A stretch of 64,000 nt of DNA from positions 1 to 64,000 of the forward strand of contig JAKACM010000008.1 of the NCBI GenBank assembly GCA_021821465.1, given 5' to 3'. A model generated the notes under the pieces. That model was not told the origin of the DNA. It ran no database searches and worked only from the letters and a program-made list of their open reading frames with translations. Positions 1 to 9,022 of this stretch are shown in pieces. Within the stretch, counting starts at the first letter, position 1; every line of letters starts with the position of its first letter. The DNA is from Bacillota bacterium (GTDB taxonomy: Bacteria > Bacillota > Sulfobacillia > Sulfobacillales > Sulfobacillaceae). Both the position numbers and the translations under genes were made by a program.

Positions 1-243
1 ACGGAATTAGATCATCTCTTGCGTGCTTTGGACGTCAATACTATTGTTATTGGCGGGATTGCCACAAATATCGGTGTCGAAAGCACCGTCAGAGTGGGGG
101 CTGATCTGGGCTACAATTTTGTCGTTGCTCAAGATGCCACGGCCGCCCTCAGCCCCGAAGCGCATGAAGCCTCCCTGAAATATGCATTGCCATTTTTTGC
201 CCGAATCACCACCGTGGACGAGTTAACGTTTCACGTGGAATAA
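1..243 (+). CDS. Isochorismatase-family hydrolase, C-terminal fragment
   Basis: The frame is open from base 1, so only the last 80 residues of a gene that begins before the window are seen. The segment VIGGIATNIGVESTVR matches the strand and helix that carry the catalytic cysteine in cysteine-hydrolase members of the isochorismatase superfamily (nicotinamidase, N-carbamoylsarcosine amidase). Here the position is glycine, as in YecD-like members and the true isochorismatases, so the usual thiol mechanism is probably absent. The following GYNFVVAQDATAALSPEAHE fits the family C-terminus. Substrate cannot be told. It ends 56 bases before the convergent acetoacetyl-CoA synthetase gene. Confidence 0.75.
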   Translation, partial: TELDHLLRALDVNTIVIGGIATNIGVESTVRVGADLGYNFVVAQDATAALSPEAHEASLKYALPFFARITTVDELTFHVE

Positions 244-299
244 ATGAGGCCTCAACTCTTCGTACGGTTTGCGGAGTAAGGGGGTGTAACGAGCCCCCC

Positions 300-2258
300 T
301 TACTCCGAGAACTTGGGCCTGATCTGTTCAAGTATATAATCCATGGCGCCTGGGTTCGCCATGGTTCCCGGATTAAATGCTTTCGCCGGATCGACCCCTG
401 TGAGAACGCGTTTTAATGGAATCTCCATCTTCTTGCCATTCAGAGTTTTTGGGACTTCGGGAATAAAATAGATTTGGTCGGGTTCATGACGAGGTGATAA
501 CTGCTCTCGCAGTCGTGTCCGTAAAGATGTTTTCAGTTCAGTTGTTCCGTCAGAAGGATTCACGGTGACAATAAACAAGATTAAGCGGCTGGGATGACCA
601 GGGACACTGAGATCAATAATGATACTGTCCGCCACCATGGGATCTGTTTCCACGACACGATAAAAATCACTGGTTCCCATTCTTACCCCACCGCGGTTAA
701 TCGTAGCGTCCGACCGACCATATATCACCACACTGCCGTCATCATGGATCAGGATCCAGTCGCCGTGGCGCCAAATACCGGGGTACATGTCAAAATAACT
801 GGCTTGATACCGTTCTTTGTTCCTGTCTCCATAGAGATACACCGGCATGGATGCAATAGGCTCGGTCAGGACCAATTCGCCCACTTCATTCATTACTGCC
901 TTGCCATTGACATCAAAAGCCTCAACCTTTGAGCCTAAATATCGGCACTGGATTTCGCCCTTGCGTACCGGTAAAATCGGAACACCTCCGACCACTGCAG
1001 TGCAGACGTCAGTTCCCCCGCTTAGGGACGTTAGCCATAGATCGGAAGAAACGTGCCGATAAACCCATTCAAAAGATTCGGGGCTCAAAGGGGACCCGGT
1101 AGATCCAATTCCACGCATTGCGCTTAAGTCTCTGGTTCGAGGTTCCAATTCGGCCTTTTCACACATCGTGAGATACGCGGCACTCGTACCGAAAAACGTC
1201 AACCGCGTTTCTTCTGCCAATTGCCACAACGTATCCCGAAATGGATGGGTAGGACTGCCGTCATAGAGAACAATAGTAGCCCCCACTAGCAAACCTGATA
1301 TCAGCATATTCCACATCATCCATCCCGTCGTCGTAAACCACATAAAACGGTCCTTAGCCCGCAAGTCGAGATGAAATGTCAACGCCATCAAATGAGACAG
1401 CAAGATACCGCCGTGTCCCTGTACGATAGCTTTAGGCAACCCCGTAGTTCCGGACGAGTAGAGAATCCACAGAGGGTGCTCAAAGGGCACCCTCTGGAAT
1501 GATAGCGGTTCCGAAGATTCAAGATCGTTATAGGACAGCATGTGCGCATGTCTCGCATGGGGATCCAGGTAGGGCACCAAGATCGTGGCCACCACAGATG
1601 ACAGCTTTTCTTGCAATATCTCAACAACCGGCACACGGTTGTAAGTTCTGCCGCCATATAAATAGCCGTCAACTGCCAACAAGATCTTGGGCTCAATTTG
1701 CTGAAAGCGGTCCAAGACCGCCTGAAGGCCGAAATCCGGCGAGCAGCTCGACCACACAGCTCCGAGACTCGCGGTAGCCAAGAAAGCGGCCACACTCTCG
1801 GGAATATTCGGAAGATATGCGGCAACACGGTCTCCCGCCTGCACTCCCAATTTCTTGAGCCCCCCCCTAATCCTCCTCACTTCATCTTCTAGTTCCTTCC
1901 ATGACCATTGGAGTTGTCTACCATCCTCACGGCGAAAAATTAACGCAGGCCCCGCATTCTTGAAGCGAAAGGCATACTGGGCGTAATTCAGTTCCGCTCC
2001 TTCAAACCAATGGACATCCGGCATAGTGTCGCCTGTCAAAACCGCTTGATATGGAGTGTCCGTCCTCATCCCAAAATACTGCCACAGTGACAACCAAAAG
2101 TCCGGAACGTGGGTTACGGACCACTCCCACAATTTCTGGTAATCATGAAGATCTTTCAAACCTTGGTTCTCCTCTAGCCATCTTTGATATTGTGTAATAT
2201 TCGCGGTATTTATCGTTTCTTGATCCGGTTGCCACAGGATTCTGCCCCGCGCTTCCAT
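300..2258 (-). CDS. aacS: Acetoacetyl-CoA synthetase
   Basis: This is an adenylate-forming enzyme of about 652 residues that would convert acetoacetate, ATP and CoA to acetoacetyl-CoA in the cytoplasm. It has the AMP-binding loop YSSGTTGLPK at about residues 267-276, the TTTGWMMWN segment typical of acetyl/acetoacetyl-CoA synthetases, the hinge motif YGRSDATINRGGVRMG, and the C-terminal LNGKKMEIPLKR with the catalytic lysine. Length and the N-terminal ILWQPDQETI match AacS rather than acetyl-CoA synthetase. The frame is open for 37 codons upstream, but the ATG used here follows a good AGGAAG Shine-Dalgarno and starts where the family starts. The gene stands alone, convergent with the isochorismatase fragment. 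A role in ketone-body or polyhydroxybutyrate-derived acetoacetate use is inferred. Confidence 0.9.
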   Translation of the reverse strand: MEARGRILWQPDQETINTANITQYQRWLEENQGLKDLHDYQKLWEWSVTHVPDFWLSLWQYFGMRTDTPYQAVLTGDTMPDVHWFEGAELNYAQYAFRFKNAGPALIFRREDGRQLQWSWKELEDEVRRIRGGLKKLGVQAGDRVAAYLPNIPESVAAFLATASLGAVWSSCSPDFGLQAVLDRFQQIEPKILLAVDGYLYGGRTYNRVPVVEILQEKLSSVVATILVPYLDPHARHAHMLSYNDLESSEPLSFQRVPFEHPLWILYSSGTTGLPKAIVQGHGGILLSHLMALTFHLDLRAKDRFMWFTTTGWMMWNMLISGLLVGATIVLYDGSPTHPFRDTLWQLAEETRLTFFGTSAAYLTMCEKAELEPRTRDLSAMRGIGSTGSPLSPESFEWVYRHVSSDLWLTSLSGGTDVCTAVVGGVPILPVRKGEIQCRYLGSKVEAFDVNGKAVMNEVGELVLTEPIASMPVYLYGDRNKERYQASYFDMYPGIWRHGDWILIHDDGSVVIYGRSDATINRGGVRMGTSDFYRVVETDPMVADSIIIDLSVPGHPSRLILFIVTVNPSDGTTELKTSLRTRLREQLSPRHEPDQIYFIPEVPKTLNGKKMEIPLKRVLTGVDPAKAFNPGTMANPGAMDYILEQIRPKFSE

Positions 2259-2798
2259 AAATATCTTCCTTTCTTCCGGTAGCGAGGCCCCTCCTTCAAG
2301 ACAGAGAGGGAGGCCGTCTCTCTTTTTTCGCTCAATCCTTTTAACTGACTGCATATACGAACTTGTCATAACAATCTAAACAATTTTGCAAAAATGATGC
2401 ACTCAACTTGCCGGGCCGAGAACGTCCGATAACACGTGATCGCTTGGCTTCCGGTGGCTCGACCCCAGTGGAGCTATGATGCCGTCATGGAGCGAATATT
2501 TTTGCCCCTCCTTGATTATATGTTCCCAATTTCGATTCCTCAACGTCCCGCCTTTCTCGGGAATTGATCAAGCCATCTGTCCGGTCAATCCCTCAATGAG
2601 AATACTTCGGTACCATCCGCCCCTAACCCTTTTCCCGTCAGTTGATTGCCGTAAACTCTTTCCCTTTAACTCTGGTCCACCCGGTAAAGAGCACGCAATT
2701 CGTCAAATCACCATCCTTCCACACCTTGGCATTCCTATGAATGACTCTAATTGACCTGCCATGCCTTTGTGCCGAAAAAAAAAAGAATAGCGAGAGAC
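2259..2798. other. Intergenic region, no gene supported
   Basis: About 540 bases separate the aacS start from the end of the SDR gene. A 92-codon plus-strand open frame at 2476-2754 has no Shine-Dalgarno and its translation looks unlike a protein (rich in Pro, Cys and Ser). The part nearest aacS should hold its promoter. I recognise no RNA or repeat here. Confidence 0.5.
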
Positions 2799-3596
2799 TT
2801 ACCGCCTTCCAATCTTTAAAATGCGGACAAAAGGCATAATTTTCTCACTGACTCTGGCTGACCAAGGTATCGTCCGTATAGCGCGGGGGTGGGGCCGGTT
2901 GATTACCCTTTCGATGTCGCGGACCACAATTTCCGGACGCAGGGCATAACGGCGGATGCGATTAAATATTTTTTCTCCGGTCTGATATTGCTGCCAGTAT
3001 GGAGATCTTGGAGTCACCCATCTTTCAGACCGTTCATGGGATTTCGCCAGCAATTCCGTGTCGGTCAATCCGATTCGCAACACAATGACGGAAATTCCCC
3101 ATGGACTCAGTTCTCGCCCAAGAGCCATGCTCACGGTTTCCAGAGCCGCTTTGCTGCCGGCATAAGTTCCTAAAAACGGTGTTCCCCACACCGTTGACAA
3201 AGTTGTCACGTTAACGATCCGGCCGTGACCTTGTTGACGGAAGTGGGGCGCGAAGGCTTGGATCATACGCACGGGGCCCATAACATTGACATCGAAAAGA
3301 TGTTGCCATTGCCCTTCGGTAACATCTTCCACACTGCCTTTGAGCGCGATTCCGGCATTGTTAATCAGCACATCAATACGGCCAAATTGCTCTTTGACCA
3401 GTTCGGACGCATTTTTAACATCCTCTGTTTTCGTTACATCCAACGTCAAACGGGCTTGGACGGGAAGATCCGCAAGCGATTCTCTGTGCCGGGCCGTAGC
3501 CACAACACGGTAATTCTTTTCGCCCAGCGACTTGGCCAAAGCCCGCCCAATGCCCCGAGAGCACCCGGTAATCACGATGACGGGAACTGATTTCAT
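2799..3596 (-). CDS. Short-chain dehydrogenase/reductase (SDR family)
   Basis: A 265-residue classical SDR, a cytoplasmic NAD(P)-dependent oxidoreductase. The N-terminal TGCSRGIG is the Rossmann dinucleotide loop, NNAGIAL follows near residue 80, and the active-site Ser and the YAGSK (Tyr-x3-Lys) lie near residues 135-150. The Arg/His after the second strand (ATARHRE) suggests NADPH preference, but that is weak inference. The substrate is unknown: SDR sequence alone does not tell it. No clear Shine-Dalgarno precedes the ATG, and the gene is not tightly linked to neighbours. Confidence 0.88.
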   Translation of the reverse strand: MKSVPVIVITGCSRGIGRALAKSLGEKNYRVVATARHRESLADLPVQARLTLDVTKTEDVKNASELVKEQFGRIDVLINNAGIALKGSVEDVTEGQWQHLFDVNVMGPVRMIQAFAPHFRQQGHGRIVNVTTLSTVWGTPFLGTYAGSKAALETVSMALGRELSPWGISVIVLRIGLTDTELLAKSHERSERWVTPRSPYWQQYQTGEKIFNRIRRYALRPEIVVRDIERVINRPHPRAIRTIPWSARVSEKIMPFVRILKIGRR

Positions 3597-3866
3597 CTAT
3601 TGGTGAGGGAGGCCTGACCCTTCGGAACAAAGGATAGCGCCCGCCTGTTCTCCTTTCTCCGAAATGGCCATATTACCTGGGATCCATCAGCTGCCAAACT
3701 TTCTGGGTGCTTATGCTGTCAACACCTTTAAGCCCGCATCCAAACCCGTAAGGTTTTGAAGGGGTCGTCATGACAAGATGGCACCTGAACCCTGCAACCG
3801 TACACCTAGGTGAGATCCACCATCCATGGGTCACCAGTGTGCCTTAAAGACTTAAATATCGTTCAT

Positions 3867-4160
3867 TCAAGATAAGGGGGCCGATGGGTCTAAGTGCTCC
3901 CAATCCAGCAAATCCCATATCTTCAAGACCAAACTCCGTGCTTGGGAAGTTACCGCCGGGTCATTGCGAGCCAAATCCTCTGCCTCGTCACTCGTCATGG
4001 CCTGATAAACCACCATCCCCCCCGATTTATCGGAAAAAGGTCCGGCCCAGGCCACTTTTCCTTGCTGATACAAGGCCTTGACATAACTCAGATGCTGGGG
4101 TCGGACTTTTTGATTTAATTCCGGATCCACAATTGTCAACCACGCGGCATATAAAGCCAT
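3867..4160 (-). CDS. YciI-like (YCII-related) domain protein
   Basis: A 97-residue protein of the YciI family, a ferredoxin-like fold found in small cytoplasmic proteins of mostly unknown function. Visible family features are the N-terminal ALYAAWLTIVDPELN strand, the RPQHLSYVKALYQQGKV helix containing the conserved His, AWAGPFSDKSGGMVVYQA, and the DDP-like pattern LARNDPAV. Two ATGs lie in tandem after AAGGAGG; the second is used because its spacing of six bases is better. The gene appears monocistronic. Confidence 0.78.
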   Translation of the reverse strand: MALYAAWLTIVDPELNQKVRPQHLSYVKALYQQGKVAWAGPFSDKSGGMVVYQAMTSDEAEDLARNDPAVTSQARSLVLKIWDLLDWEHLDPSAPLS

Positions 4161-4163
4161 CAT

Positions 4164-4828
4164 GTTCCTCCTTTGGTCAAACAATTTCTCTTAACCTTAT
4201 AGCATTTCCTATCCCAAATGCCAACGGTAGCAATCCCCGCACCTGCGATCTCCCCAAGATCTTTCGACACCGGCTTCCCAAGAGCACCTTTCTTAGGCGA
4301 TGTGCCATTAGGCCTCTTCACATGCGAGAAATCCTTTCAATGGATCTTCCTTCCATACTTTACCGAAGTGCGGGGCAAATCCTTCCGTTCAGAACGGAGA
4401 TGACAGACGTTCGCCTGTAGGCGATGGCCTTTATCGTCAATGCTCTCAGATACAAAGTGTGTGATATACTAAAAAAGTCTTTGCTCTTTGCAAACCGGAT
4501 ACGTGGGTGCCTGTCTTCCGCCATCGCGGGAAACGTAAAATGTCTCGCGTCGTCAAGAGATAAAAAAGTGGGCCCCACACGCCATTTATTCAACAGAACC
4601 GGTAACCACAGACTCGATTACAACGGTTCTAGGGGGATTTTGGCGAATCCCTGTGGGTGAATCTCGTCAGGCACTTTCCCAAAGAATCCGCTCCTTTCCT
4701 GCAAAGGCGGGTCAAGACCCATACTGAAAGAAATTGCACCTGATTCCCTATAGTATGGATGGAGCTAGCAGTTTACCGTTACGATAAAATCATATAACAA
4801 TAAGGGCGAAGGAGCGGCATTAGCACCA
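4164..4828. other. Intergenic region, no gene recognised
   Basis: About 660 bases lie between divergent genes (YciI-like leftward, pxpB rightward), so both promoters should be here. Short open frames on either strand lack ribosome sites and look random. Small hairpins are present (for example GGATT/AATCC near 4634-4650 and GGGTC/GACCC near 4706), but I cannot match them to a known riboswitch. Confidence 0.45.
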
Positions 4829-5536
4829 TTGGCCATTCGTTTGTACATTTTGGGAGATTTCAATCTACGACTCGACTTTTCTATGGAACCCGGGTATGAA
4901 AACATGGACAACGTGTACCACATTTTCGAAAGACTGCAAAAAGACCCTGGGGCTTTCTCATGGTACGTCATTCCGGCTTATCAGAGCTTGACCATTTCAT
5001 ATCCGTGGAATCAGTCGCTGCCGGAAGTACTAAAGATCGTCCACAACGCGATAAACCGGCAGACGGCAGCCACCTTTCCTTCCCGGCGGTTTGTGATTCC
5101 GGTTTGTTACGGAGGCGATTTAGGACCCGACTTGGCTTTTGTGGCTGATTTTCACCACTTGTTGCCGGATGAGGTCATTCGCTTGCATAGCCGAGCGGAT
5201 TACCGCGTCGAAGCGATCGGTTTCTCTCCTGGATTTCCCTATTTGTCGGGCCTGCCCTTGGAATTGGTTACAGCAAGAAAAGAGACTCCCCGAGTGCGTG
5301 TCCCTGCCGGTTCGGTAGCCATCGGAGGACAACAGAGTGGTATTTATCCGGTGAGTTCCCCGGGGGGATGGCATCTGATTGGTCGTACTCCCCTTATACT
5401 GTTCGATCCCGTCAGCACCTTCCCAATTCCCTATCGACAAGGGGATTGGCTTCATTTTACGCCCATAAGCCCGGCTGAGTACCAGGAACTCCTGGCACAT
5501 CCCTTGGCCCTCGAAGTTTGGGAGAAGAGGGCATGA
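4829..5536 (+). CDS. pxpB: 5-oxoprolinase subunit PxpB (KipI family)
   Basis: A 235-residue cytoplasmic protein of the PxpB/KipI family. The second half carries the signature stretch FSPGFPYLSGLPLEL, then RVPAGSVAIGGQQSGIYP and SPGGWHLIGRTPL, which define the family. With PxpA and PxpC it forms the ATP-dependent 5-oxoprolinase that opens pyroglutamate to glutamate. PxpA is not in the window. The start is a TTG with GGAG about 15 bases upstream, which is long, so the exact start is uncertain. It overlaps pxpC by the sequence ATGA, showing translational coupling. Confidence 0.88.
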   Translation: MAIRLYILGDFNLRLDFSMEPGYENMDNVYHIFERLQKDPGAFSWYVIPAYQSLTISYPWNQSLPEVLKIVHNAINRQTAATFPSRRFVIPVCYGGDLGPDLAFVADFHHLLPDEVIRLHSRADYRVEAIGFSPGFPYLSGLPLELVTARKETPRVRVPAGSVAIGGQQSGIYPVSSPGGWHLIGRTPLILFDPVSTFPIPYRQGDWLHFTPISPAEYQELLAHPLALEVWEKRA

Positions 5537-6492
5537 GCGAGATAGAAATCATACATCCGGGACCCTTTTCGCATATACAAGACAGTGGCCGACGGGGATA
5601 TGAACATTTGGGTCTAAGCCGCTCGGGCCCGGCAGATTTTCGCCTGTTTGCCATCGCTCACACGTTGGTCGGTAATTCTTTGGAGGATGCTGCCATCGAA
5701 ATGACCTATCAAGGTTTAGAATTTATTGCCGACACCCCGATTATCTTTTCCGTTGCCGGTGTTCAAGATATCCGGATTGGTTCGCACCTCTATCACAACA
5801 AAGCCACCTTCTCCGCCAAACTTGGCGAAGTTGTGCGTCTGACGAAGCTGCGGGGCCAGCGAGCATATCTGGCCATTCGGGGCGGACTGGACACCCCTTT
5901 GATGCTGGGCAGCCGCGCCACCGACTTTACTGCCGCCATTGGCGGCTGGCAAGGGCGATCGCTTCGTAAGGGTGATCGGATTCCCATCAAGAACTCCTTA
6001 GATACTTCTATTTCCCAAGATACCCCCTCTTCTCAAAATGTAGAATGGCCACAAGACCTTTGGGATGACTATTCGCCCTTTCGAGTCGTGGTGGGCCCGG
6101 ACGACAAAGAATTTTCAACCCAGGCTCTTCACACCTTTTTCGCCGGGGATTATTCCATGACCCCGGCGAGCAATATCATGGGAATTCGCCTCAAGGGCGT
6201 TCCCGTCAAAGGTCATGGCGAATCCGCGACCAAACTGTCTAAGGGAACTGTCCCGGGCTCCATTCAAGTTCCGCCGGACGGGCAGCCCATTATTCTTTTG
6301 AATCAGCGCGGAACCATAGGGGGATATCCCGTGCTGGCCACTCTGCCGAGTCCGGAACTGTGGCGACTCGCGCAATGGCCGGCTTCAAAGAAATTATCGT
6401 TTATGGCAATCACTCCCGCTCAAGCTCGGACTCTTGGTTACAACGCCTTTCAGAGCTTGATGGCATGGCGTCGGCACGTCATGGCAGATTAA
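5533..6492 (+). CDS. pxpC: 5-oxoprolinase subunit PxpC (KipA family)
   Basis: A 319-residue protein of the biotin-dependent carboxylase-like/KipA family, partner of PxpB. Family marks are GPFSHIQDSGRRGYEHLGLSR at the N-terminus, GPADFRLFAIAHTLVGN, then LRGQRAYLAIRGGLD, and near the end GSIQVPPDGQPIILL followed by TIGGYPVLA. The ATG overlaps the pxpB stop by four bases and has a purine-rich ribosome site; an upstream in-frame TTG is less likely. Its last four bases overlap the end of the convergent spoIIM gene. Confidence 0.9.
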   Translation: MSEIEIIHPGPFSHIQDSGRRGYEHLGLSRSGPADFRLFAIAHTLVGNSLEDAAIEMTYQGLEFIADTPIIFSVAGVQDIRIGSHLYHNKATFSAKLGEVVRLTKLRGQRAYLAIRGGLDTPLMLGSRATDFTAAIGGWQGRSLRKGDRIPIKNSLDTSISQDTPSSQNVEWPQDLWDDYSPFRVVVGPDDKEFSTQALHTFFAGDYSMTPASNIMGIRLKGVPVKGHGESATKLSKGTVPGSIQVPPDGQPIILLNQRGTIGGYPVLATLPSPELWRLAQWPASKKLSFMAITPAQARTLGYNAFQSLMAWRRHVMAD

Positions 6493-7124
6493 ATACCCCA
6501 CCTTGCCGCCATATGAATCAAAAAGGGTGAGCCATAAGCCTCCACAGCACTCCCCACCGCAATAACCAGGGCCATTAGCACAACCAAGGTGGTAAAGGCC
6601 CCGAATTTCTGAACCAATGAACTTCTGCCGACAGTGCCCCTGGCGGCAATTAACTGCCAGGAAAATCCCAGCGCCACTCCGCTGACAATAATGAGAGCCG
6701 GGACAATAAACACATTTTGTAAGACGACGGCGATGATGGTTAAAGCGATTCCTTGCCAGTGAAGAGATGAAATGAGAAAGGCACCGGTAAAACCCAGGAC
6801 AAATCCACGGAAAAACAAGACGACCAGTACCAGAGGCATTCCGGCTACAGATATCCCCAGAACATAGAACAACCCCAAGATTTTAAGGTTGCCAATCAGA
6901 GCGGGGGGGAATATCCCCGCATAAGGAGGGGTAGTTGATGTTTCCACATGAATAAAATGACGGAGATATGTGGAAAGCGATAAAATATCCGCCTGTGTTA
7001 ATGTTTCAATGGCCAAGGCCCCAAAGACTATGCCTACGGCAAACATGGCCAGGGCAATATAAATAGGTATCAGGTATTGGCTGAAATATTCATCCCATAT
7101 AGTGATAGGGCGTCTTGCGATCAT
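6489..7124 (-). CDS. spoIIM: Stage II sporulation protein M
   Basis: A 211-residue polytopic membrane protein of the SpoIIM (DUF95) family. Hydrophobic segments lie at about residues 18-40, 85-110, 112-135, 140-165 and 180-205. In B. subtilis SpoIIM joins SpoIID and SpoIIP in the peptidoglycan-degrading machine that drives engulfment of the forespore. SpoIID and SpoIIP are not in the window. A GGGGGG-containing ribosome site precedes the ATG. The neighbours downstream of spo0A and the Nudix gene recall the Clostridia arrangement of nudF and spoIIM. Confidence 0.88.
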   Translation of the reverse strand: MIARRPITIWDEYFSQYLIPIYIALAMFAVGIVFGALAIETLTQADILSLSTYLRHFIHVETSTTPPYAGIFPPALIGNLKILGLFYVLGISVAGMPLVLVVLFFRGFVLGFTGAFLISSLHWQGIALTIIAVVLQNVFIVPALIIVSGVALGFSWQLIAARGTVGRSSLVQKFGAFTTLVVLMALVIAVGSAVEAYGSPFLIHMAARWGI

Positions 7125-7158
7125 AGGCTGTCCCCCCTGCCACAGCCTATGACGACTA

Positions 7159-7914
7159 TCAGGGATCTAGACCTAAGAGTTGTGATTCAAATTTTTCGCT
7201 TGATCTCCAACTCTCGTGGTCATCCTCATGCATTTCTTCGCGGCTCAAACGCGCCACCAATTGCAACACGATCATCTCGTCTTCAGCATCCAAATTAGGC
7301 CATAATCGTTTTAACGTGTTCCAAAACAAATCCTGCGGCTCCATTTGATTTTGATAGGCCTCAGGCACTCGCCAGTCCCGAAGAGAGATATCCAACTGCT
7401 CGACTAAGTGAATAATTAATGTCGCACTCGGAACCATCTTCCCTTGTTCCACGCCACATATCGTCTGCTTGGTGACACCCACTCTCGCCGCCAATTGGGT
7501 CTCTGTCCAGTCCTTGTGATGACGATAATGGCGTACATACCAGCCGAACTCGATCAGCAAAGCCGGACAACAAATTCGTGCGATTTGAAGTTGAGTATGC
7601 AAGGCATGCGCCAATTCATTGACACCGGGTTCCCCAGGGCTGTCCTGAAAGTGGCGCCAAACAATTGGCGGGATTTCCAGTGTTTCGAAAATTTTGGACA
7701 GCTTGCCTTCGCTGAGCACTGCGTTGCCGCGCTCAACACGCGTAACCAACACCTGCGACACACCGATCCGGTGAGCCAGTTCCGTGACTGTGAATCCTCG
7801 CTTCTCACGGTGCTGGCGCATCCAAACACCAAAACGTTTCAGTAATTCGTGACCATTATGCTTGGCTTCCAGTAATTGCGCATGGATATCCTCAATCAAC
7901 GGCACCGATTCCAC
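7159..7914 (-). CDS. Transcriptional regulator with two XRE-type HTH domains
   Basis: A 251-residue cytoplasmic protein with two helix-turn-helix units. The first, at about residues 28-80, reads GFTVTELAHRIGVSQVLVTRVERG; the second, at about residues 130-185, reads ETQLAARVGVTKQTICGVEQGK. Both fit the Cro/C1 family and suggest binding to a pseudo-palindrome by one chain. The C-terminal tail, rich in acidic residues, is unrecognised. The GTG start has AGGAG eight bases upstream. It sits between nudF and spoIIM on the same strand, with short gaps, so co-transcription is likely. Targets are unknown. Confidence 0.82.
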   Translation of the reverse strand: MESVPLIEDIHAQLLEAKHNGHELLKRFGVWMRQHREKRGFTVTELAHRIGVSQVLVTRVERGNAVLSEGKLSKIFETLEIPPIVWRHFQDSPGEPGVNELAHALHTQLQIARICCPALLIEFGWYVRHYRHHKDWTETQLAARVGVTKQTICGVEQGKMVPSATLIIHLVEQLDISLRDWRVPEAYQNQMEPQDLFWNTLKRLWPNLDAEDEMIVLQLVARLSREEMHEDDHESWRSSEKFESQLLGLDP

Positions 7915-7942
7915 GGAAAACTCCTCCTCATGGCCGGGTGTC

Positions 7943-8479
7943 TCACGGGCTCCTATCCAATTTTCGACACAGCCACCATTGTAGGCCGATCAACGCAATA
8001 CCATTCACCCCTTGAGTGGATTGGACAAAATGCTCAGTGTCCTCCAAGGTCCACAATTCCGTCTCGATTTCTTCATCCGCATCAAGGCGAGATTGACTGT
8101 ATGACAATCCCGAGGCATGGTACAAAAAGACTTTTTCGTCAGTATACCCGGGACTGGGATAAAATGTTGTCACCAATTGCCACTTCTCGGCTTGGTATCC
8201 CGTTTCTTCGAGCAATTCCCGTTTGGCAGCTTGGATGGCGCCTTCACCGTGGTCCATTTTCCCCGCCGGCAATTCGAAAAGCGTTTGGCGAACAGCCCAT
8301 CTGTGCTGTTTTATGACCACGAGCCGGGAGTCCTCGGTTTCGGCAAGGACAGCGACGGCAGGCACACGAACCACCACTTCGCGAGTCGTTATCACCGTAT
8401 TCACCTGCACCGGGTCGACACGCACGGATATCGTTCTCCCTTGGTAAGGCCATTCTTCCGGGCCTAATCGCTGTTCCAT
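7943..8479 (-). CDS. nudF: Nudix hydrolase, ADP-ribose pyrophosphatase type
   Basis: A 178-residue Nudix protein. The Nudix box is intact: GKMDHGE then seven residues then RELLEETGY, with the metal-binding glutamates. The preceding RWAVRQTLFELPAGKMDHGEG matches the ADP-sugar pyrophosphatase subgroup that cleaves ADP-ribose to AMP and ribose 5-phosphate. Placement next to spoIIM is typical of NudF in Firmicutes. AAAGGA precedes the ATG. Specificity for ADP-ribose is family inference. Confidence 0.87.
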   Translation of the reverse strand: MEQRLGPEEWPYQGRTISVRVDPVQVNTVITTREVVVRVPAVAVLAETEDSRLVVIKQHRWAVRQTLFELPAGKMDHGEGAIQAAKRELLEETGYQAEKWQLVTTFYPSPGYTDEKVFLYHASGLSYSQSRLDADEEIETELWTLEDTEHFVQSTQGVNGIALIGLQWWLCRKLDRSP

Positions 8480-8661
8480 GACTAAAAATCCTTTCCCGAG
8501 CCACCTTCTCTAAGGCATGCTGTCGGCACATGTGATTCTGTGAAGAACCTGAAGACTGACAAAGCACGTCATTTTGCACCGGCGTACCGGAATTTCAACT
8601 CAAGTTAAAATGACTTAACCTTAATCGGCCAATTATTATCTCCCCTTACATATTTTATATC

Positions 8662-9006
8662 TTACACGTTTTTTTCTGTATTTCCATCGCCTAAGTACAA
8701 ATGAATATAACGAATTGCCGATTTAAAAATCAGAATTTCCTCACTCTTGCTCAAAAGCAAAATAGCATATGTATCAAAGCCGTCGATGACACCAATCAAC
8801 GGTTCCCCGTCAAGAAAAAGAACTTCCACCAACGCCCGTTGGGTCATGAGGTGCTGGTAAAATGCGTCTTGAACATAACTTGTCCGGTTACCCACTGGTC
8901 CCGTCGAGGTCTGCGGAGTCGGAGCCTGCCGCGAAGACGGTTTCCGGACTCTCGCCTTATCCGTTCGGTTAGGATGGGGAACCTCAATCCATTTGTCATT
9001 TGACAT
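8662..9006 (-). CDS. hfq: Hfq-like Sm-fold RNA-binding protein with N-terminal extension
   Basis: The last 65 residues match Hfq: YVQDAFYQHL (helix with the conserved Gln), VEVLFLDGEPLIGVIDGFD (Sm1) and ILIFKSAIRYI at the place of the Sm2 signature YKHAIST. The key His of YKHA is Ser here, and a 45-residue basic, Pro/Thr-rich extension precedes the domain, so the protein of 114 residues is a divergent Hfq. Hfq forms a hexamer that binds small RNAs and U-rich or A-rich RNA. The ATG used has AGAGGG upstream and lies 16 bases after the stop of the preceding gene; earlier in-frame ATGs would overlap that gene and lack a ribosome site. Probably co-transcribed with the 248-residue gene. Confidence 0.78.
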   Translation of the reverse strand: MSNDKWIEVPHPNRTDKARVRKPSSRQAPTPQTSTGPVGNRTSYVQDAFYQHLMTQRALVEVLFLDGEPLIGVIDGFDTYAILLLSKSEEILIFKSAIRYIHLYLGDGNTEKNV

Positions 9007-9022
9007 AGCTAACCCTCTTTTC

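Noticed and set aside
2476-2754. A 92-codon plus-strand open frame between aacS and the SDR gene
   Set aside because: No Shine-Dalgarno, odd composition and no recognisable motif.
3640-3860. Possible tRNA-like or riboswitch fold after the SDR gene
   Set aside because: GGTTC-like loops are present but no acceptor or anticodon stem pairs, and no known riboswitch core fits.
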